From: Verrucomicrobiota bacterium
Lineage (GTDB): Bacteria > Verrucomicrobiota > Verrucomicrobiia > Limisphaerales > SIBE01
Direction of reading: 5' to 3'
NCBI GenBank assembly: GCA_027623095.1
Contig: JAQBVM010000013.1
Span: 1 to 44,779 of the forward strand
Length of the DNA stretch: 44,779 bases
Of the stretch, positions 7,285 through 17,487 are shown one piece after another. The notes below the pieces were generated by a model, which did not search any database, was not told the DNA's origin, and saw only the letters and a program-made list of their open reading frames with translations. The position numbers were made by a program, and so were the translations under genes. Position 1 is the stretch's first letter, and each line of letters starts with the position of its first letter.

Positions 7285-7429
7285 GCAGAAAAAGAGGAGC
7301 TAAGGCAGGCTTAGGATCTTAACCTGCCCAGGTGAAAACTCACTTCTCCGCAAGCTACCGTCTTTGCGTTCTTTCCGTTCTTTGCGGCTAACCCAACTGC
7401 CTTTTCTAGAATCGATCATCGGCAGGGGT

Positions 7430-7806
7430 TCATTTGGCTCCATGACGCCGCAGCAGTTCGACGATCTCGGTATGTTCGCGGCGGGTCGCCCACGCCAGCG
7501 GAGTTGCCCACGGCGGATCGCCGGACAGGTTTGGTTTTGCACCCCGTTGAAGGAGGAACTCAACCATCTCCTTCTTGCCGAACTTCGCCGCCCAGCCAAG
7601 CGGGGTCGAACAAATGTCTTCGTCGCGTGCGTGCAAATCCGCGCCGTGATCGAGAAAGATGGCCGCTTTCTCCCTGTCGTCCTTCCGGGCAAATTCATGC
7701 AACGGGCTGACCTCCAGCCAATCTGCCGCGTCATTACCGCCCAATGGATGGGCTGATTGCCCCGAGCGTCTCCCGTGTGCAGCAGTTCCGGCGCAATGCC
7801 CAGGAG
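7430..7806 (-). pseudogene. Ankyrin-repeat protein remnant with internal deletion
   Basis: The first piece (LLGIAPELLHTGDARGNQPI then HWAVMTRQ, from 7806) is an ankyrin unit. Near 7725 the frame jumps by one and later units follow: SPLHEFARKDDREKAAIFLD, TPLGWAAKFGKKEMVEFLLQ and TPLAWATRREHTEIVELLRR, ending at 7430. Ankyrin proteins of this type in the phylum usually have many more repeats between these parts, so I infer a deletion with a frameshift. It lies only 2 bp after the VOC gene stop and on the same strand, so the N-terminus was probably lost when the two were joined. Confidence 0.7.
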
Positions 7807-7808
7807 GG

Positions 7809-8216
7809 TCAGTCACCGGTAACTTGGCGTCTTTGCACCAAGTCCCACAAGTTTCCGTACAAGTCTTTGAACACCGCCACAGTGCCGTAGCTTTCTTCAT
7901 TCGGGCCACGGACGAAGATCACTCCTTTGCTCGTGAACGCATTGAAATCGCGCCAAAAGTCATCCGTGTGAAGGAACAGGAAAACGCGCCCGCCGGTTTG
8001 ATTCCCGATACGCGAGGACTGTTCCGGACCGGCAGCCCGTGCTAGCAGCAACCGGGTTTCGCCGGAGCCGGCCGGCGCCACCACGACCCAGCGTTTCTTT
8101 TGATCTTCAATCACCGTGTCCTCGATCAGCCGGAAACCAAGGGTGCCGACAAAAAACTGAAGCGCCTCGTCGTAGTCCTTAACGACCAGCGCAATTTGGG
8201 CGATTGATTGTTTCAT
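7809..8216 (-). CDS. VOC-fold (glyoxalase/bleomycin-resistance-like) protein
   Basis: This 135-residue protein shows two beta-alpha-beta-beta-beta modules of the vicinal-oxygen-chelate fold. The first is IAQIALVVKDYDEALQFFVG with LGFRLIEDT; the second is FLFLHTDDFWRDFNAFTSKG with GTVAVFKDLYGNLWDLVQ. Members bind a metal and act as isomerases, dioxygenases or resistance proteins; the substrate cannot be told from sequence. It is the only intact gene between the decayed ankyrin and STAND fragments and the PSD1 gene. The ATG start at 8216 gives the complete fold. Confidence 0.9.
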   Translation of the reverse strand: MKQSIAQIALVVKDYDEALQFFVGTLGFRLIEDTVIEDQKKRWVVVAPAGSGETRLLLARAAGPEQSSRIGNQTGGRVFLFLHTDDFWRDFNAFTSKGVIFVRGPNEESYGTVAVFKDLYGNLWDLVQRRQVTGD

Positions 8217-8484
8217 TGAATCTCGTTCCAGGAGTCTGTTGACATCGTCGAATTGGGGATCGCGCGATTGAGTTCAATCCAGCTAACGCGAAATTCCGGA
8301 TTCAGGCGATCAGAATCGTGAAACCAACGTTCGGTCATTCGCAACGCAACGCCTCCATTGGAGAAAGGCCCAAACTCCAGCGCAAGCTGTCCTTATTCGC
8401 AGCGCCCAAACCGCCACTAAAAGTTCTATTGGCCTTGTCTTATCGCATTCAAACGGATAATCTTTCTTCCGCCCAGTAAAGCAA

Positions 8485-11001
8485 ATGCCGGTTCGTGGTT
8501 CCATGTCTCACATCCTAGCGATCTTTACCGCCGTGTTCAGCGCCGCCCTTCAAGGCTCCGAGGCGGATCCAAGTGAACATTGGGCGTTTCGACCACCGAC
8601 GATCAGCGGGTCTTTTTTTGCTTCGTCGCAGCGTTCGCCCGCCGAATCGCCAGTTGCAGGGCAGCCAGCGTTCCGCGGGCGTAATCCGATCGATGCAATT
8701 CTAGACGGGCGCCGTCGCGCAAAGAGTCTTGCGCCCAACCCACCCGCTTCGAAACCGATCTGGTTGAGGAGAGTTTATCTCGATTTGATCGGTCTTCCGC
8801 CAACGCTGGCCGAAATTCGCGCCTTCGAGGCGGACCACTCAGCGCGCGCCCGTGAGACCGTCGTTGAACGCCTGCTGGCAAGGCCTCAGCATGGCGAACG
8901 ATGGGCCCGGCATTTCATGGACATTTGGCGTTACTGCGATTGGTGGGGCCTGGGTGATCAACTTCGGTACAGCCAAAAACATATCTGGCACTGGCGGGAT
9001 TGGATTGTTGAATCGCTGAATACCGACAAAGGGTACGATCAAATGGTGGTGGAGCAATTGGCCGGGGACGAACTGGCGCCGGGCAACATGGACACGCTCC
9101 GGGCAACTGGATTCCTCGCCCGGAATTATTATCTATTCAACCGAACAACCTGGCTCGACGACGTCGTCGAACACACAACCAAGGCATTTCTTGGCCTCAC
9201 GCTCAACTGCGCCAAGTGCCACGATCACAAGTACGATCCGATTGCGCAGACCGACTACTACGCCTGGCGGGCCATCTTCGAACCGTACCATGCTCGGCTC
9301 GACGAACTTCCCGGTGAAACCGATTTGGAGAGGAACGGAATTCCCCGCGTGTACGATTTGCACCTGGACCGGCCCACTTACCTTCAAATCAAAGGGGACC
9401 CAGAAAATCCGGACAAATCGAAACCGATCGCACCCGGCGTTCCGTACGTCCTCGCGTTCGCCCGGCTGCAAATTCAGCCGATCAATCTTCCGGCACAAGC
9501 GCATCAGCCCGGGCTGCAACCTTGGGTAATCTCCAACCATCTCGACGCCGCGAATAAGGGAATCATCACCGCGCGGCAAACGGTCGAGAACGCGAGAAGA
9601 AGTCTCGCAGAGGCGGAGTCACCCGCGAAACTGACGGCGGCAACGAACCATTCCTCAGAATCTGGCATCGCTCTTTCCAACCAGGAATCGCAGCCGGAAC
9701 CTGATTCAGAAAAGGGGAGCGGCGATTCTCAAGAACAGGATCGTGTCTCAGCTCTCGAACGCGCCCGGTCGGCGTTGGATGCGGCGGAAAAGGCGCTCAC
9801 CGCCGCCGAATTGCGGCCATCGTTGGTTCGCGCTGTGATGGACGCGGATATCGAACGATACGCACACGTGAGTGCCACGAACGATTCGCTGGAGAAGACC
9901 GGGGTTGCAGTGGAGACCGAATCGAAGTTCAGGCTTGCGGAAGCCGAGGCGAATTTGGCCAAAGCCCAATCAGACCGGCTCATTGCGGATTCGAAGAAAA
10001 TAGCCGATGCCGAAAAAAAACTGAAATCCGCGACCGAAGCACTCGAGAAAGTCCGCAAGGAAAGCTCGTCACCCGCCACGAACTACACCTCGTTGCGCGC
10101 GAGCTCGAAGGCGCTAGAAGGACCGGATGAAACCGAAGCGAACCGCGTGAAATCTTACCCGGCCACCAGCACCGGACGCAGGCTGGCACTTGCGCGATGG
10201 ATTGTTGACCGGCAGAACCCGTTGACAGCCCGCGTGCTGGTAAATCACGTCTGGACTCGGCACTTCAACCAGCCGCTTGTGCCGAGTCTAACCGACTTCG
10301 GCCTTCGATCGCCCGCACCCGAACACCAGGACCTCCTCGATTGGCTCGCGGTTGATTTCATGGAGCATGGCTGGAGCTTGAAGCGATTGCACCGGCACAT
10401 GCTTCTCTCCGAAACGTATGCCATGAGCAGTTCCAACACCGGAGTTCATGATCCGGAGAATCAGTTTTATTCGCGGATGACAACCCAACGTCTGGACGCC
10501 CAGGCGCTCCGGGACAGCTTGTTGTACCTCGCCGGCGCGCTCGACTTCCAGGCCGGGGGTCCCACTGTGGATCCCCAGAAAGACGACATTGGCATGCGCC
10601 GAAGCCTCTACTTCAAGCAGTCGCCGGAGGATCTCCACAAATTTCTCGAAACGTTTGACAACGCAGACCCGAAGGAATGCTATCGGCGCGCCGAAACGCT
10701 ACTCCCACAGCAGGCCCTCGCGCTGGCGAACAGCAAACTCACGAGCGTCGCAGCCGCAAAACTCACGCAGCGTCTCACGCGATCCCCCGAGCCCGCGAGC
10801 GACGAGATATTCATTCGAACCGCGTTCGAAACCATCCTTGGCGAAAAGCCGGAACGATCTGAATACGACGCATGCGCCGAGAGCTTGAGGCAGCTTCTCG
10901 AAGCAGCTCGCGATCTGCAAGCGCCGCAGCCAGAATTCCGGGCTCGCACGGGATTGGTCCAAGCGTTGCTGAATCACAACGATTTTATCACTATCCGATG
11001 A
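8485..11001 (+). CDS. PSD1/DUF1549-DUF1553 secreted protein with CxxCH motif and long coiled-coil insert
   Basis: This 838-residue protein has a signal peptide, best seen if translation starts at the second ATG (8503, [18 protein letters not shown]). The DUF1549 domain follows ([33 protein letters not shown]) and then a cytochrome-like [12 protein letters not shown] motif at 242-246, which could bind haem c. Residues about 353-545 are an Ala/Glu/Lys-rich coiled coil. The DUF1553 domain closes the protein ([39 protein letters not shown]). PSD1 proteins are typical of Planctomycetes and Verrucomicrobia and pair with DUF1501 proteins; their function is unproven, with polysaccharide or sulfated-substrate use often proposed. 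The stop overlaps the DUF1501 start by four bases. The coiled-coil insert is absent from the second PSD1 protein here. Confidence 0.9.
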   Translation: MPVRGSMSHILAIFTAVFSAALQGSEADPSEHWAFRPPTISGSFFASSQRSPAESPVAGQPAFRGRNPIDAILDGRRRAKSLAPNPPASKPIWLRRVYLDLIGLPPTLAEIRAFEADHSARARETVVERLLARPQHGERWARHFMDIWRYCDWWGLGDQLRYSQKHIWHWRDWIVESLNTDKGYDQMVVEQLAGDELAPGNMDTLRATGFLARNYYLFNRTTWLDDVVEHTTKAFLGLTLNCAKCHDHKYDPIAQTDYYAWRAIFEPYHARLDELPGETDLERNGIPRVYDLHLDRPTYLQIKGDPENPDKSKPIAPGVPYVLAFARLQIQPINLPAQAHQPGLQPWVISNHLDAANKGIITARQTVENARRSLAEAESPAKLTAATNHSSESGIALSNQESQPEPDSEKGSGDSQEQDRVSALERARSALDAAEKALTAAELRPSLVRAVMDADIERYAHVSATNDSLEKTGVAVETESKFRLAEAEANLAKAQSDRLIADSKKIADAEKKLKSATEALEKVRKESSSPATNYTSLRASSKALEGPDETEANRVKSYPATSTGRRLALARWIVDRQNPLTARVLVNHVWTRHFNQPLVPSLTDFGLRSPAPEHQDLLDWLAVDFMEHGWSLKRLHRHMLLSETYAMSSSNTGVHDPENQFYSRMTTQRLDAQALRDSLLYLAGALDFQAGGPTVDPQKDDIGMRRSLYFKQSPEDLHKFLETFDNADPKECYRRAETLLPQQALALANSKLTSVAAAKLTQRLTRSPEPASDEIFIRTAFETILGEKPERSEYDACAESLRQLLEAARDLQAPQPEFRARTGLVQALLNHNDFITIR

Positions 11002-12476
11002 ACCACAATATGCCTCGATCCTTTTCATCGATTCACCCGGGACTTTCAACCCTGACTCGCCGTGGGTTTCTAGCCCGCGCCGGACTCGGTTTCGGCAGTC
11101 TTGCGCTTGGCACGATGCTGGCCCGCGATGGACTCGGATTTGATGGCGGCTGGCGCCCACCCACCGGCATGCCGCACGGATCGCCGCAGGCCAAAAGCGT
11201 CATCTGGATTTTCCTCCGAGGCGGTTTGAGTCACATGGAGAGTTTCGATCCGAAACCGGCGTTGAACCAGTATGAAGGCAAGACGTTCGACGAAACACCA
11301 TTCGAAGGGATCAACGACCCGGAAAAACGGAAGCGCGTGCGCGTCGTGGTGGTGAACGATGCCAACGGCCAGCAACGAAACAAGATCTACCCGCTTCAAA
11401 TCGGTTTCCAGCCGGGTGGCCGCAGCGGCATCGAGATCAGCGATTGGTTCCCGCACCTTCGAGCCAGCGCGGACGACCTTGCCGTGATTCGTTCCATGTG
11501 GACAACGGACGACAATCACGGCGCGCAGGTGCAGTTCCACACGGGCCGGCACATGCTGGACGTGCAGGAACCATCCATCGGCGCTTGGGTGAATTACGGC
11601 CTTGGCACGCTCAACGAAAATCTGCCGCAGTTTATTAACATGGGTCCGCGCTTTTTCGACAAGCGCGATGGACGTTATCTCGGGCCCGCCTTCGATGCCG
11701 TGCCGCTGAAGATTGATCCACGGGAACCGCTCGCTTACGCAAGTCCGGAAGGTGACCTCAGCGCCAAAGAACAGGCCATTCAGTTTGATTTGGCTGGCAA
11801 ACTCAACCGGCTGCGCGCTTCGGAACATCCGGCTGACCAGGCTCTCGAGGCGCGAATTAAGAGTTATGAACTCGCCTTTCGGATGCAGATGGCTGTGCCG
11901 GAGGTAGTGAACTTCGACCGGGAATCCGAGGAAACGAAGCGCTTATACGGACTCGATGCGGACACGACGAAGCCCTTTGGAATGCAATTACTGGCCGCAC
12001 GGCGGTTTGTGGAACGTGGCGTGCGGTTTATTCAGATTCAACACGGCGAAGGCGCGGCCGGCGCTTGGGACGCGCATAGCGGATTGAAGGCGAATCATTC
12101 AAAGCTATCGCAGCAAGTGGACAAACCCACGGCGGGATTGCTGGGCGATCTTAAGCGGCGCGGTCTGCTGGAGCAAACCATCGTCGTCTTCGCCACCGAA
12201 TTTGGCCGCACACCCGGATCACAAGGATCCGACGGGCGCGACCATCATCCCTACGGCTTCAGCATCTGGATGGCTGGTGGCGGCATTCGGGGGGGCATCG
12301 CGCACGGCGCCACGGACGAGCTCGGTTTTCATGCTGTCGAGAATGCGCATTACGTTACCGATGTTCATGCGACACTGTTGCAGCAGCTCGGCCTCGACTC
12401 GCATCGACTTGAACTTCCCGACCGCAAGCGGCTCGAGGCTGATCACGGAAACGTGATCCATGAGATCCTTGCCTGA
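10998..12476 (+). CDS. DUF1501 secreted protein (Tat signal)
   Basis: This is a 492-residue DUF1501 protein of the sulfatase/alkaline-phosphatase-like superfamily. The N-terminus carries a Tat-type signal ([20 protein letters not shown]), so it is probably folded before export. Conserved blocks include [53 protein letters not shown] and [10 protein letters not shown]. The start at 10998 overlaps the PSD1 stop (ATGA), which shows translational coupling; a longer upstream frame exists but lies within the PSD1 gene. DUF1501 and PSD1 partners probably act together outside the cytoplasm. The biochemical role is not established. Confidence 0.9.
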   Translation: MNHNMPRSFSSIHPGLSTLTRRGFLARAGLGFGSLALGTMLARDGLGFDGGWRPPTGMPHGSPQAKSVIWIFLRGGLSHMESFDPKPALNQYEGKTFDETPFEGINDPEKRKRVRVVVVNDANGQQRNKIYPLQIGFQPGGRSGIEISDWFPHLRASADDLAVIRSMWTTDDNHGAQVQFHTGRHMLDVQEPSIGAWVNYGLGTLNENLPQFINMGPRFFDKRDGRYLGPAFDAVPLKIDPREPLAYASPEGDLSAKEQAIQFDLAGKLNRLRASEHPADQALEARIKSYELAFRMQMAVPEVVNFDRESEETKRLYGLDADTTKPFGMQLLAARRFVERGVRFIQIQHGEGAAGAWDAHSGLKANHSKLSQQVDKPTAGLLGDLKRRGLLEQTIVVFATEFGRTPGSQGSDGRDHHPYGFSIWMAGGGIRGGIAHGATDELGFHAVENAHYVTDVHATLLQQLGLDSHRLELPDRKRLEADHGNVIHEILA

Positions 12477-12643
12477 TCCGGTGAAGTGGGGAACCCCGAT
12501 CGGGCGAATGAATGGACCGGTCAGAGCAAAGATCGTCCAGAGTTCGGAACGACTCCTCGGCAAGGCGCTGTCGCCCGGCCCTGATCTCCCGTGTCGCGCT
12601 TAGCGCGAGGAACGAAAGGAATTGGCGGCGGAGCACTTCCTTC

Positions 12644-13392
12644 TTAGCGATCGGCAACCGCGTCGCACGCGAGTCTAAGATATTCTTCGAACTTCCAGTC
12701 GCCACTGCTTCCGGTTTGACGCGTTACGACGAGATCCAGACTGGGAACAAATGCGATCAGTTGGCCGCCCGATCCGGGTTTCTGGCGCGCATCCGCCGGA
12801 ATACCCTCGCCGCTTCGACCGCTTTCCTCCCAATGACGTGCCGGCAATTCCCAGCCGTGCGAGAAGACCTGCGGGTTGAGTCTCCAACGCATCTCGGGAG
12901 TTCTCACGTCGTGCGTCGGCGCGGCTGTTTCATCGACAAACCATTTCGGAATCACCTGCCGGTCGCCCCACCGGCCTTGGTGAAGCATGCAGTAGGCGAT
13001 TCGCGCGAGATCGCGCGCCGGCATTCCCATTCCGTGCGAAGGATGGCGCCCATGGAATGAAGTCGAACGCGGCATCCTCGAATCGCATTTTCCTCGGCGT
13101 CAACCCGTGTTGACTTCGCTGTGGATGCGATCGCCAAAACTGTGGCGCACACAGCCTTGGACACAGACGCCACCCGCCTTGAATCGGTCTTGGCACTGTT
13201 CCCGCGCTCCACTTCCAGGACGATGTAACCGTGCCGAATCACATCGGCGGCGAAGTCGCGATTATCGCTTTGCAGCAGCCACTCTTTGAGCGCTTGCAAC
13301 TTCTCGGGGTCCATTCCCGCGATGCGGCGAACTTCGTCAGGACGATCGAGTTTCCGCCAGCCGCCTTGGCTTTCCGGCGGAGGGAAATACGC
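12644..13392 (-). pseudogene. Second serine hydrolase domain, frameshifted and internally deleted
   Basis: The matching sequence is spread over three frames. The start (13392 to about 13122) reads in the ORF above. Then SQHGLTPRKMRFEDAAFDFI followed by PWA reads in a second frame. The C-terminal part, from GRHPSHGMGMPARDLARIAY to VVTRQTGSSGDWKFEEYLRL, reads in a third and ends at 12644. The middle of the domain, including the YxN loop, is missing between PWA and GRHPSHG. The deletion joins at a short CATGGGCGCCAT sequence near 13045. It overlaps the end of the fused CDS above. Confidence 0.75.
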
Positions 13393-14490
13393 TTCCCGCG
13401 GCGGCTGAAAGGCATTGCGGACAGCCTCTCGGAATTGTTCGCGCAATCGAGCATCGGTATCCTGCCGATCACGGAATTGCGTGAACAGAATTCCCATCAC
13501 GCGTGTCTTCGGATCCGCCCATGCAAGTGTGCCGCTCGATCCCTCGTGCAGAAACAAACCGTCCTTTAATGACCAACCCAGCCCCCAACCCTGCGGTTGC
13601 GGCGTGAGCATTTCATTGACCGCCCGTTTCGACAGAACGGTCCCGTCATTGTCGAGGAACATCCGAAGAAAGGGAACGAATTGAGCCGGATAAGAAAACA
13701 ACCCGCCATCGGGAGCTGTGTTCGTAATCCGAAGAGACGGCTTGAACCGAAAGATTGTTTCACGATTGCCGTCACGACGCGCATAGATCACCGCCACTCG
13801 CTTAGCCTCGGACGAGGGCGGCGCGTACCAAGTATCGGTCATTCCAAGGGGCTCAAGAACCGCCGCCTTCACATAATCCGCGTAAGATTTGCCCGAAATC
13901 ACCTCAATGATTCGACCCAATACAAACAGCGCCGAATTTGAGTATTCAACCTTGCTTCCCGGCGCGAATCGAAGCCGGCTTCGAGCTATCGTATCCACGA
14001 CTTCCGCCAGATTCTGCTGGAGCCAAAAATCATCCAAAGGCCCTCCGATCGGCCAGCCCGAGCGCCGGGTTGGAGGATTCGGAACCAGGCCCGATGTGTG
14101 CGACATCAATTGCCGAATTGTGATCGGATAGCGCTGGCCAGCTTCATCCGACTGCTCGCGAAACTCGGGCAAATACTTTTCAACCGCATCCTCGAGCGCC
14201 AGTTTTTTCGCGTCCACAAGCGTCATCGCGGCCGCCGCGGTTACAGGTTTGGTGATCGATGCGATCCAGCAGAGTGTGTTTGTTGTGAATGGTTCTTGGG
14301 CTTCGATATCACTCACGCCGCGCGTTTCGTGGCGAAGAATTTCTCCGTCACGAGCCACAAGTGCGATATAGCCAGGCAATTCGCCGCGATCAACGGCGTC
14401 GTTCAACAACTTAAACGCGCGATCCAGCGTATCCTGTCCGTGGACCAAACTCACCGCGGCCGTCAATGTAAGAAACGTTTGCTTTCTCAT
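12952..14490 (-). CDS. Serine hydrolase (beta-lactamase class C-like) fused to part of a second one
   Basis: A signal peptide (MRKQTFLTLTAAVSLVHG) leads into a complete class C beta-lactamase/transpeptidase-like domain with Ser78-x-x-Lys81 (ASITKPV), Tyr183-Ser-Asn185 (EYSNSA) and His315-Glu-Gly317. Such proteins hydrolyse esters or peptides in the periplasm. From about residue 367 a second serine hydrolase begins in the same frame (PESQGGWRKL, then Ser442-Val-Ser-Lys445). It loses homology at about residue 457, where a frameshift moves the match to another frame; the ORF ends in an unrelated tail at 12952. The first domain looks intact and may work. The join resembles two neighbouring paralogues fused together. 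Confidence 0.75.
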   Translation of the reverse strand: MRKQTFLTLTAAVSLVHGQDTLDRAFKLLNDAVDRGELPGYIALVARDGEILRHETRGVSDIEAQEPFTTNTLCWIASITKPVTAAAAMTLVDAKKLALEDAVEKYLPEFREQSDEAGQRYPITIRQLMSHTSGLVPNPPTRRSGWPIGGPLDDFWLQQNLAEVVDTIARSRLRFAPGSKVEYSNSALFVLGRIIEVISGKSYADYVKAAVLEPLGMTDTWYAPPSSEAKRVAVIYARRDGNRETIFRFKPSLRITNTAPDGGLFSYPAQFVPFLRMFLDNDGTVLSKRAVNEMLTPQPQGWGLGWSLKDGLFLHEGSSGTLAWADPKTRVMGILFTQFRDRQDTDARLREQFREAVRNAFQPPREAYFPPPESQGGWRKLDRPDEVRRIAGMDPEKLQALKEWLLQSDNRDFAADVIRHGYIVLEVERGNSAKTDSRRVASVSKAVCATVLAIASTAKSTRVDAEENAIRGCRVRLHSMGAILRTEWECRRAISRESPTACFTKAGGATGR

Positions 14491-14494
14491 TAGT

Positions 14495-15760
14495 TCATCT
14501 GAGTTTTGGCGGCAGATATCGTCGAAACGTTCGGACTTTGTTCGTTTCTTTTTCTTTGAAAGCGGATCGCAGAAACCAGTGTTCTTTCAAGCCCTGGATC
14601 AGTTTGTCCGCGTCAACAATCGCTGTTGAGATTTGGCTTAGGATTTGGTCATTGGACTGCACTTGCGCATTGAGATTGCTCGTCATCATGGCGACGTTGA
14701 GCAGCGTTTCATTCAGGCTGGCGGTCACCGTGGCAAGATTGGTTTCGGATGAGGACAAGACGGAAGACGCCGCGGAAAGCGTTTGGTCCAGTTGCCGATT
14801 CAGATTTGTCGGAATCAGCCATTCACCCAACGATCCTGGTCCGTTTGTCAGAAATCCGGAAATCAGAGCCAGATTTGTGATCGCCGGCTTTGCGCTCACG
14901 ACCATTGTGTCTGCGTTCAGCAAAAGCCGGGAACTGTTCGACAGGACTTCGGAGATCTGGTTGGTCAAAACCAAAATGCTCGGCAAAGCCATCTCCACTT
15001 GATTCACAAGTGTTTCCAGCCGCTCGGTCAATGCGGGGGATTCGATCGGCGCCAGCCAGTAAGGCCCCGGATCTTTTCCGTATGGTATGTACATTCCGGC
15101 GAGATCATCCCAAACGCCGGTTATGACTTTTTTCTTCTCGCGTTTGTCCGTGATGAGGATTCGCTCGACACCCAAAGCTTCGATTTGATCCAAGACTTCC
15201 AATGTCAACGCCCCTTCGAGCGCGGGGACGACTACTGTGTTTAATGTGCCCTGCCGGATCTCTTGCGCCAGATACTTTTGCGACAAGTCCTTGAGCGCGC
15301 GCGTTTCCGCGATCGAACGACTTTCCAGTTCCCACTCGATATGGGTGGGCACCCCGCGCATTCCTTTGGTCACTTCGACAAAGCGTTTTCCGAGAAAATC
15401 CGCGGCCGTGACGCGCGCCTGCGATCCCACCGTCCACAGGTATCCGTAGTACGGATGCTTGACTGTGAACTCGACATAGACATTGAAAAGGTCGCCCGGC
15501 GGTTGCGCATCGATTCGCGTAATCTCACCGACATCGAATCCCATCAACTTGACCGAATCGCCGACGTGAAGACCTGCCGCCGTGTCGGCCAGGGTAAAAT
15601 ACCGAACCTTGGTAACCAGCCACCCCTTTCTTTCAGCGGTGTGATAGATATAGAACATAAAGCCCGCCAGCATCAAAAGCGTGGCGAGGCCCACGAACCA
15701 GCCGACGATATGCTCGACGCGGCTGAGGCGCGTGCGCAGTTGGGGAGTCAGATCTTGCAA
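14495..15760 (-). CDS. MlaD-like MCE-domain lipid transport protein
   Basis: This 421-residue protein has a short cytoplasmic start, one membrane helix (about 18-40, VGWFVGLATLLMLAGFMFYI) and an MCE domain (about 45-135; ADTAAGLHVGDSVKLMGFDV, GEITRID, KRFVEVTKG). A long helical periplasmic tail follows, ending RRYLPPKLR. MCE proteins form rings that shuttle lipids between membranes with an MlaE permease and MlaF ATPase, both encoded just upstream. The start is a TTG at 15760, 5 bp after the ATPase stop; I see no better start before the membrane helix. The periplasmic extension is longer than in E. coli MlaD. Confidence 0.88.
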   Translation of the reverse strand: MQDLTPQLRTRLSRVEHIVGWFVGLATLLMLAGFMFYIYHTAERKGWLVTKVRYFTLADTAAGLHVGDSVKLMGFDVGEITRIDAQPPGDLFNVYVEFTVKHPYYGYLWTVGSQARVTAADFLGKRFVEVTKGMRGVPTHIEWELESRSIAETRALKDLSQKYLAQEIRQGTLNTVVVPALEGALTLEVLDQIEALGVERILITDKREKKKVITGVWDDLAGMYIPYGKDPGPYWLAPIESPALTERLETLVNQVEMALPSILVLTNQISEVLSNSSRLLLNADTMVVSAKPAITNLALISGFLTNGPGSLGEWLIPTNLNRQLDQTLSAASSVLSSSETNLATVTASLNETLLNVAMMTSNLNAQVQSNDQILSQISTAIVDADKLIQGLKEHWFLRSAFKEKETNKVRTFRRYLPPKLR

Positions 15761-15765
15761 AGTTC

Positions 15766-16542
15766 TTAGTTCGGTTTCGAGTCTCGCGCTGCTTCCGGTG
15801 TGACCGTTTCATTTGAGCGCGGATCGGTGGCAGGGTTTTCCGCCACAAGACAAAATCGTCGTTTCTGCAACCGTGCGAATCGGTTGCCGTGCGCGCTCCA
15901 ATTCCGGATGTCGTTTGTTCCGATTACAAATGTCGCGGGACGCCCCCAGGGAAATACGTTGCCCCGTCCGAGCCTGCCCAGCATTTCGTGCCACCAAGCC
16001 GCCTCGTTCGCTGCCGCCCCGTTGAGCGGCTCATCCAGGAGAATCAATTCAGGATTCAACACCAGCGCCCGGGCGAGCGCCGCTTGCAGACAGAGATACC
16101 GGTTCAAATTCCGCGGATACCGGTTTGAATGCGCCGACAAATCGGTTTCTTTGAGCACCGACGCCACACGCTCGCGCACTTCAGCCGTCCGGCAATTGCG
16201 ATGGTAACAGAGCGGAAACGCAACATTCTCAGCCACCGTCATATGGTGGAACAACCTACCGTCGTTTCCAAAGACAAAACCCACACGCATCCGGCTGGAC
16301 ACAAGATCCCCTTCATTCATTTCAGCCAGGTTGCTCCCAAACAGCCGGTGGACGCCGCTCGCAGGCCGCAAAAGGCCCGCCGCTGTCAGCAAGAGATTGC
16401 TCTTTCCCGAACCGGGCGGTCCGCTGACAATCCAAAACTCTCCCGCCATCACCTTCCAGTTCACGGACTCAACCACCGCAATCTCCGATGATTCGCCCGC
16501 GGAAACCGTAGCGTCCGTCATTTCGATCAAAGGCACACTCAT
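15766..16542 (-). CDS. MlaF-like ABC ATPase with degenerate motifs
   Basis: This 258-residue ATPase sits between the mlaE- and mlaD-like genes. ATG 16542 is chosen because upstream sequence belongs to the permease. Walker A (GPPGSGKS, 41-48) and Walker B (ELILLDEP, with Asp170 and Glu171) are intact. Other ABC motifs are not. The Q-loop Gln is Gly92 (VGFVFGND); the LSGGQ signature is replaced by NLNRYL at about 145-150; the switch His is Asn210 (IGTNDI). In MlaF these residues couple ATP hydrolysis to transport, so this subunit may bind ATP but hydrolyse it poorly, or work with another ATPase. The fold and operon position still make it the Mla-type subunit. Confidence 0.85.
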   Translation of the reverse strand: MSVPLIEMTDATVSAGESSEIAVVESVNWKVMAGEFWIVSGPPGSGKSNLLLTAAGLLRPASGVHRLFGSNLAEMNEGDLVSSRMRVGFVFGNDGRLFHHMTVAENVAFPLCYHRNCRTAEVRERVASVLKETDLSAHSNRYPRNLNRYLCLQAALARALVLNPELILLDEPLNGAAANEAAWWHEMLGRLGRGNVFPWGRPATFVIGTNDIRNWSAHGNRFARLQKRRFCLVAENPATDPRSNETVTPEAARDSKPN

Positions 16543-16571
16543 AACAGATCCATACGAAGCAGGGCGCAAAG

Positions 16572-17468
16572 TCACATCAACAAATACACGATGATAAACA
16601 GCGCATCCAAGAGCGTGCATGCCACAACACTCTCGACCACTGCCCGTGTTGTCGCCCCGGCCAGCTCTTGGATTCTCAATGGACGCGCCAGCCCGTGATA
16701 GCAGGTCACGATGGCAATGCAGCATCCAAAACTGAGCGTCTTGATCCCAAGCAACACAAAATCCTCCCACCGCAACGCTCCAGCCAGCTGACCGAGATAT
16801 TCCCCCAAATGAAGAGGGACATCCTGGAGAAACGCGAACAAATAACCGCTGCACAGCGCCATGAGGATAAGATAGATCGTCAGCGCAAAAATGGAGAGGG
16901 CCAAGCCGATCACGCGCGGCACGACCAAATAGTGAATGGGATCGATGGCCATCGCCTCCAATGCCTCCACCTCTCCGGTCGCGCGCGCTGTTCCCAATTC
17001 GATGACGATTGCCGTGCCGATGCGCGCCAGCACCAGCAGCGCTACGATTAAAGGCCCAAGCTCACGGACCACCACCGTGACCATGATGATTCCGGCGTAG
17101 TTTGTCGCTCCAACCCGGCTTAGCAAAGACACCGTCTGCCCAATGATCACCAATCCCAGCGCCAGAGCCAGAAAAGCCACCATTGGCATCAGACAGACAC
17201 CGGCCCTGTAAACTTGACCGCAAATGATCGGATGAATGACACGCGAAGCGACATTCCATTTCCGCACAAGAACTCCAAGGGTGATCAAGCCGAACGCTCC
17301 TACGCCGTGGATGGTTCTAGTAAAGCGAAGGAAGCCGTGGCCGATCCAATTCGCGCAGCCGGTTCGTAGCAGGGGGGAGCCATCGCCGGCACCTTTAATC
17401 GACTCGAATGAACCGGCAAGATCGTTGTCCACGATTCGGAAGTATCGCCTTTCTTGGACGCCGGTCAA
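16572..17468 (-). CDS. MlaE-like ABC permease
   Basis: This protein of up to 298 residues has the MlaE (DUF140) fold: an N-terminal amphipathic region, several membrane helices (for example VAFLALALGLVIIGQTVSLL and IFALTIYLILMALCSGYLF) and the family motif VVRELGPLIVALLVLARIGT. It would form the membrane channel of a lipid transporter with the MlaF- and MlaD-like products downstream. The open frame starts at TTG 17468; GTG 17432 is another candidate, and no ATG is near. It follows maf by 19 bp and precedes the ATPase by 29 bp, so all may be one transcript. Confidence 0.88.
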   Translation of the reverse strand: MTGVQERRYFRIVDNDLAGSFESIKGAGDGSPLLRTGCANWIGHGFLRFTRTIHGVGAFGLITLGVLVRKWNVASRVIHPIICGQVYRAGVCLMPMVAFLALALGLVIIGQTVSLLSRVGATNYAGIIMVTVVVRELGPLIVALLVLARIGTAIVIELGTARATGEVEALEAMAIDPIHYLVVPRVIGLALSIFALTIYLILMALCSGYLFAFLQDVPLHLGEYLGQLAGALRWEDFVLLGIKTLSFGCCIAIVTCYHGLARPLRIQELAGATTRAVVESVVACTLLDALFIIVYLLM

Positions 17469-17487
17469 AGGCGATTTTCGGCGGCGC

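Noticed and set aside
11070-11828. 252-codon minus-strand frame in the first DUF1501 gene
   Set aside because: It lies wholly inside a gene with a clear Tat signal and family blocks.
12477-12643. Possible small gene between the DUF1501 gene and the serine hydrolase remnant
   Set aside because: Open frames here are Arg/Ser-rich and resemble artefact proteins from repeated intergenic DNA.
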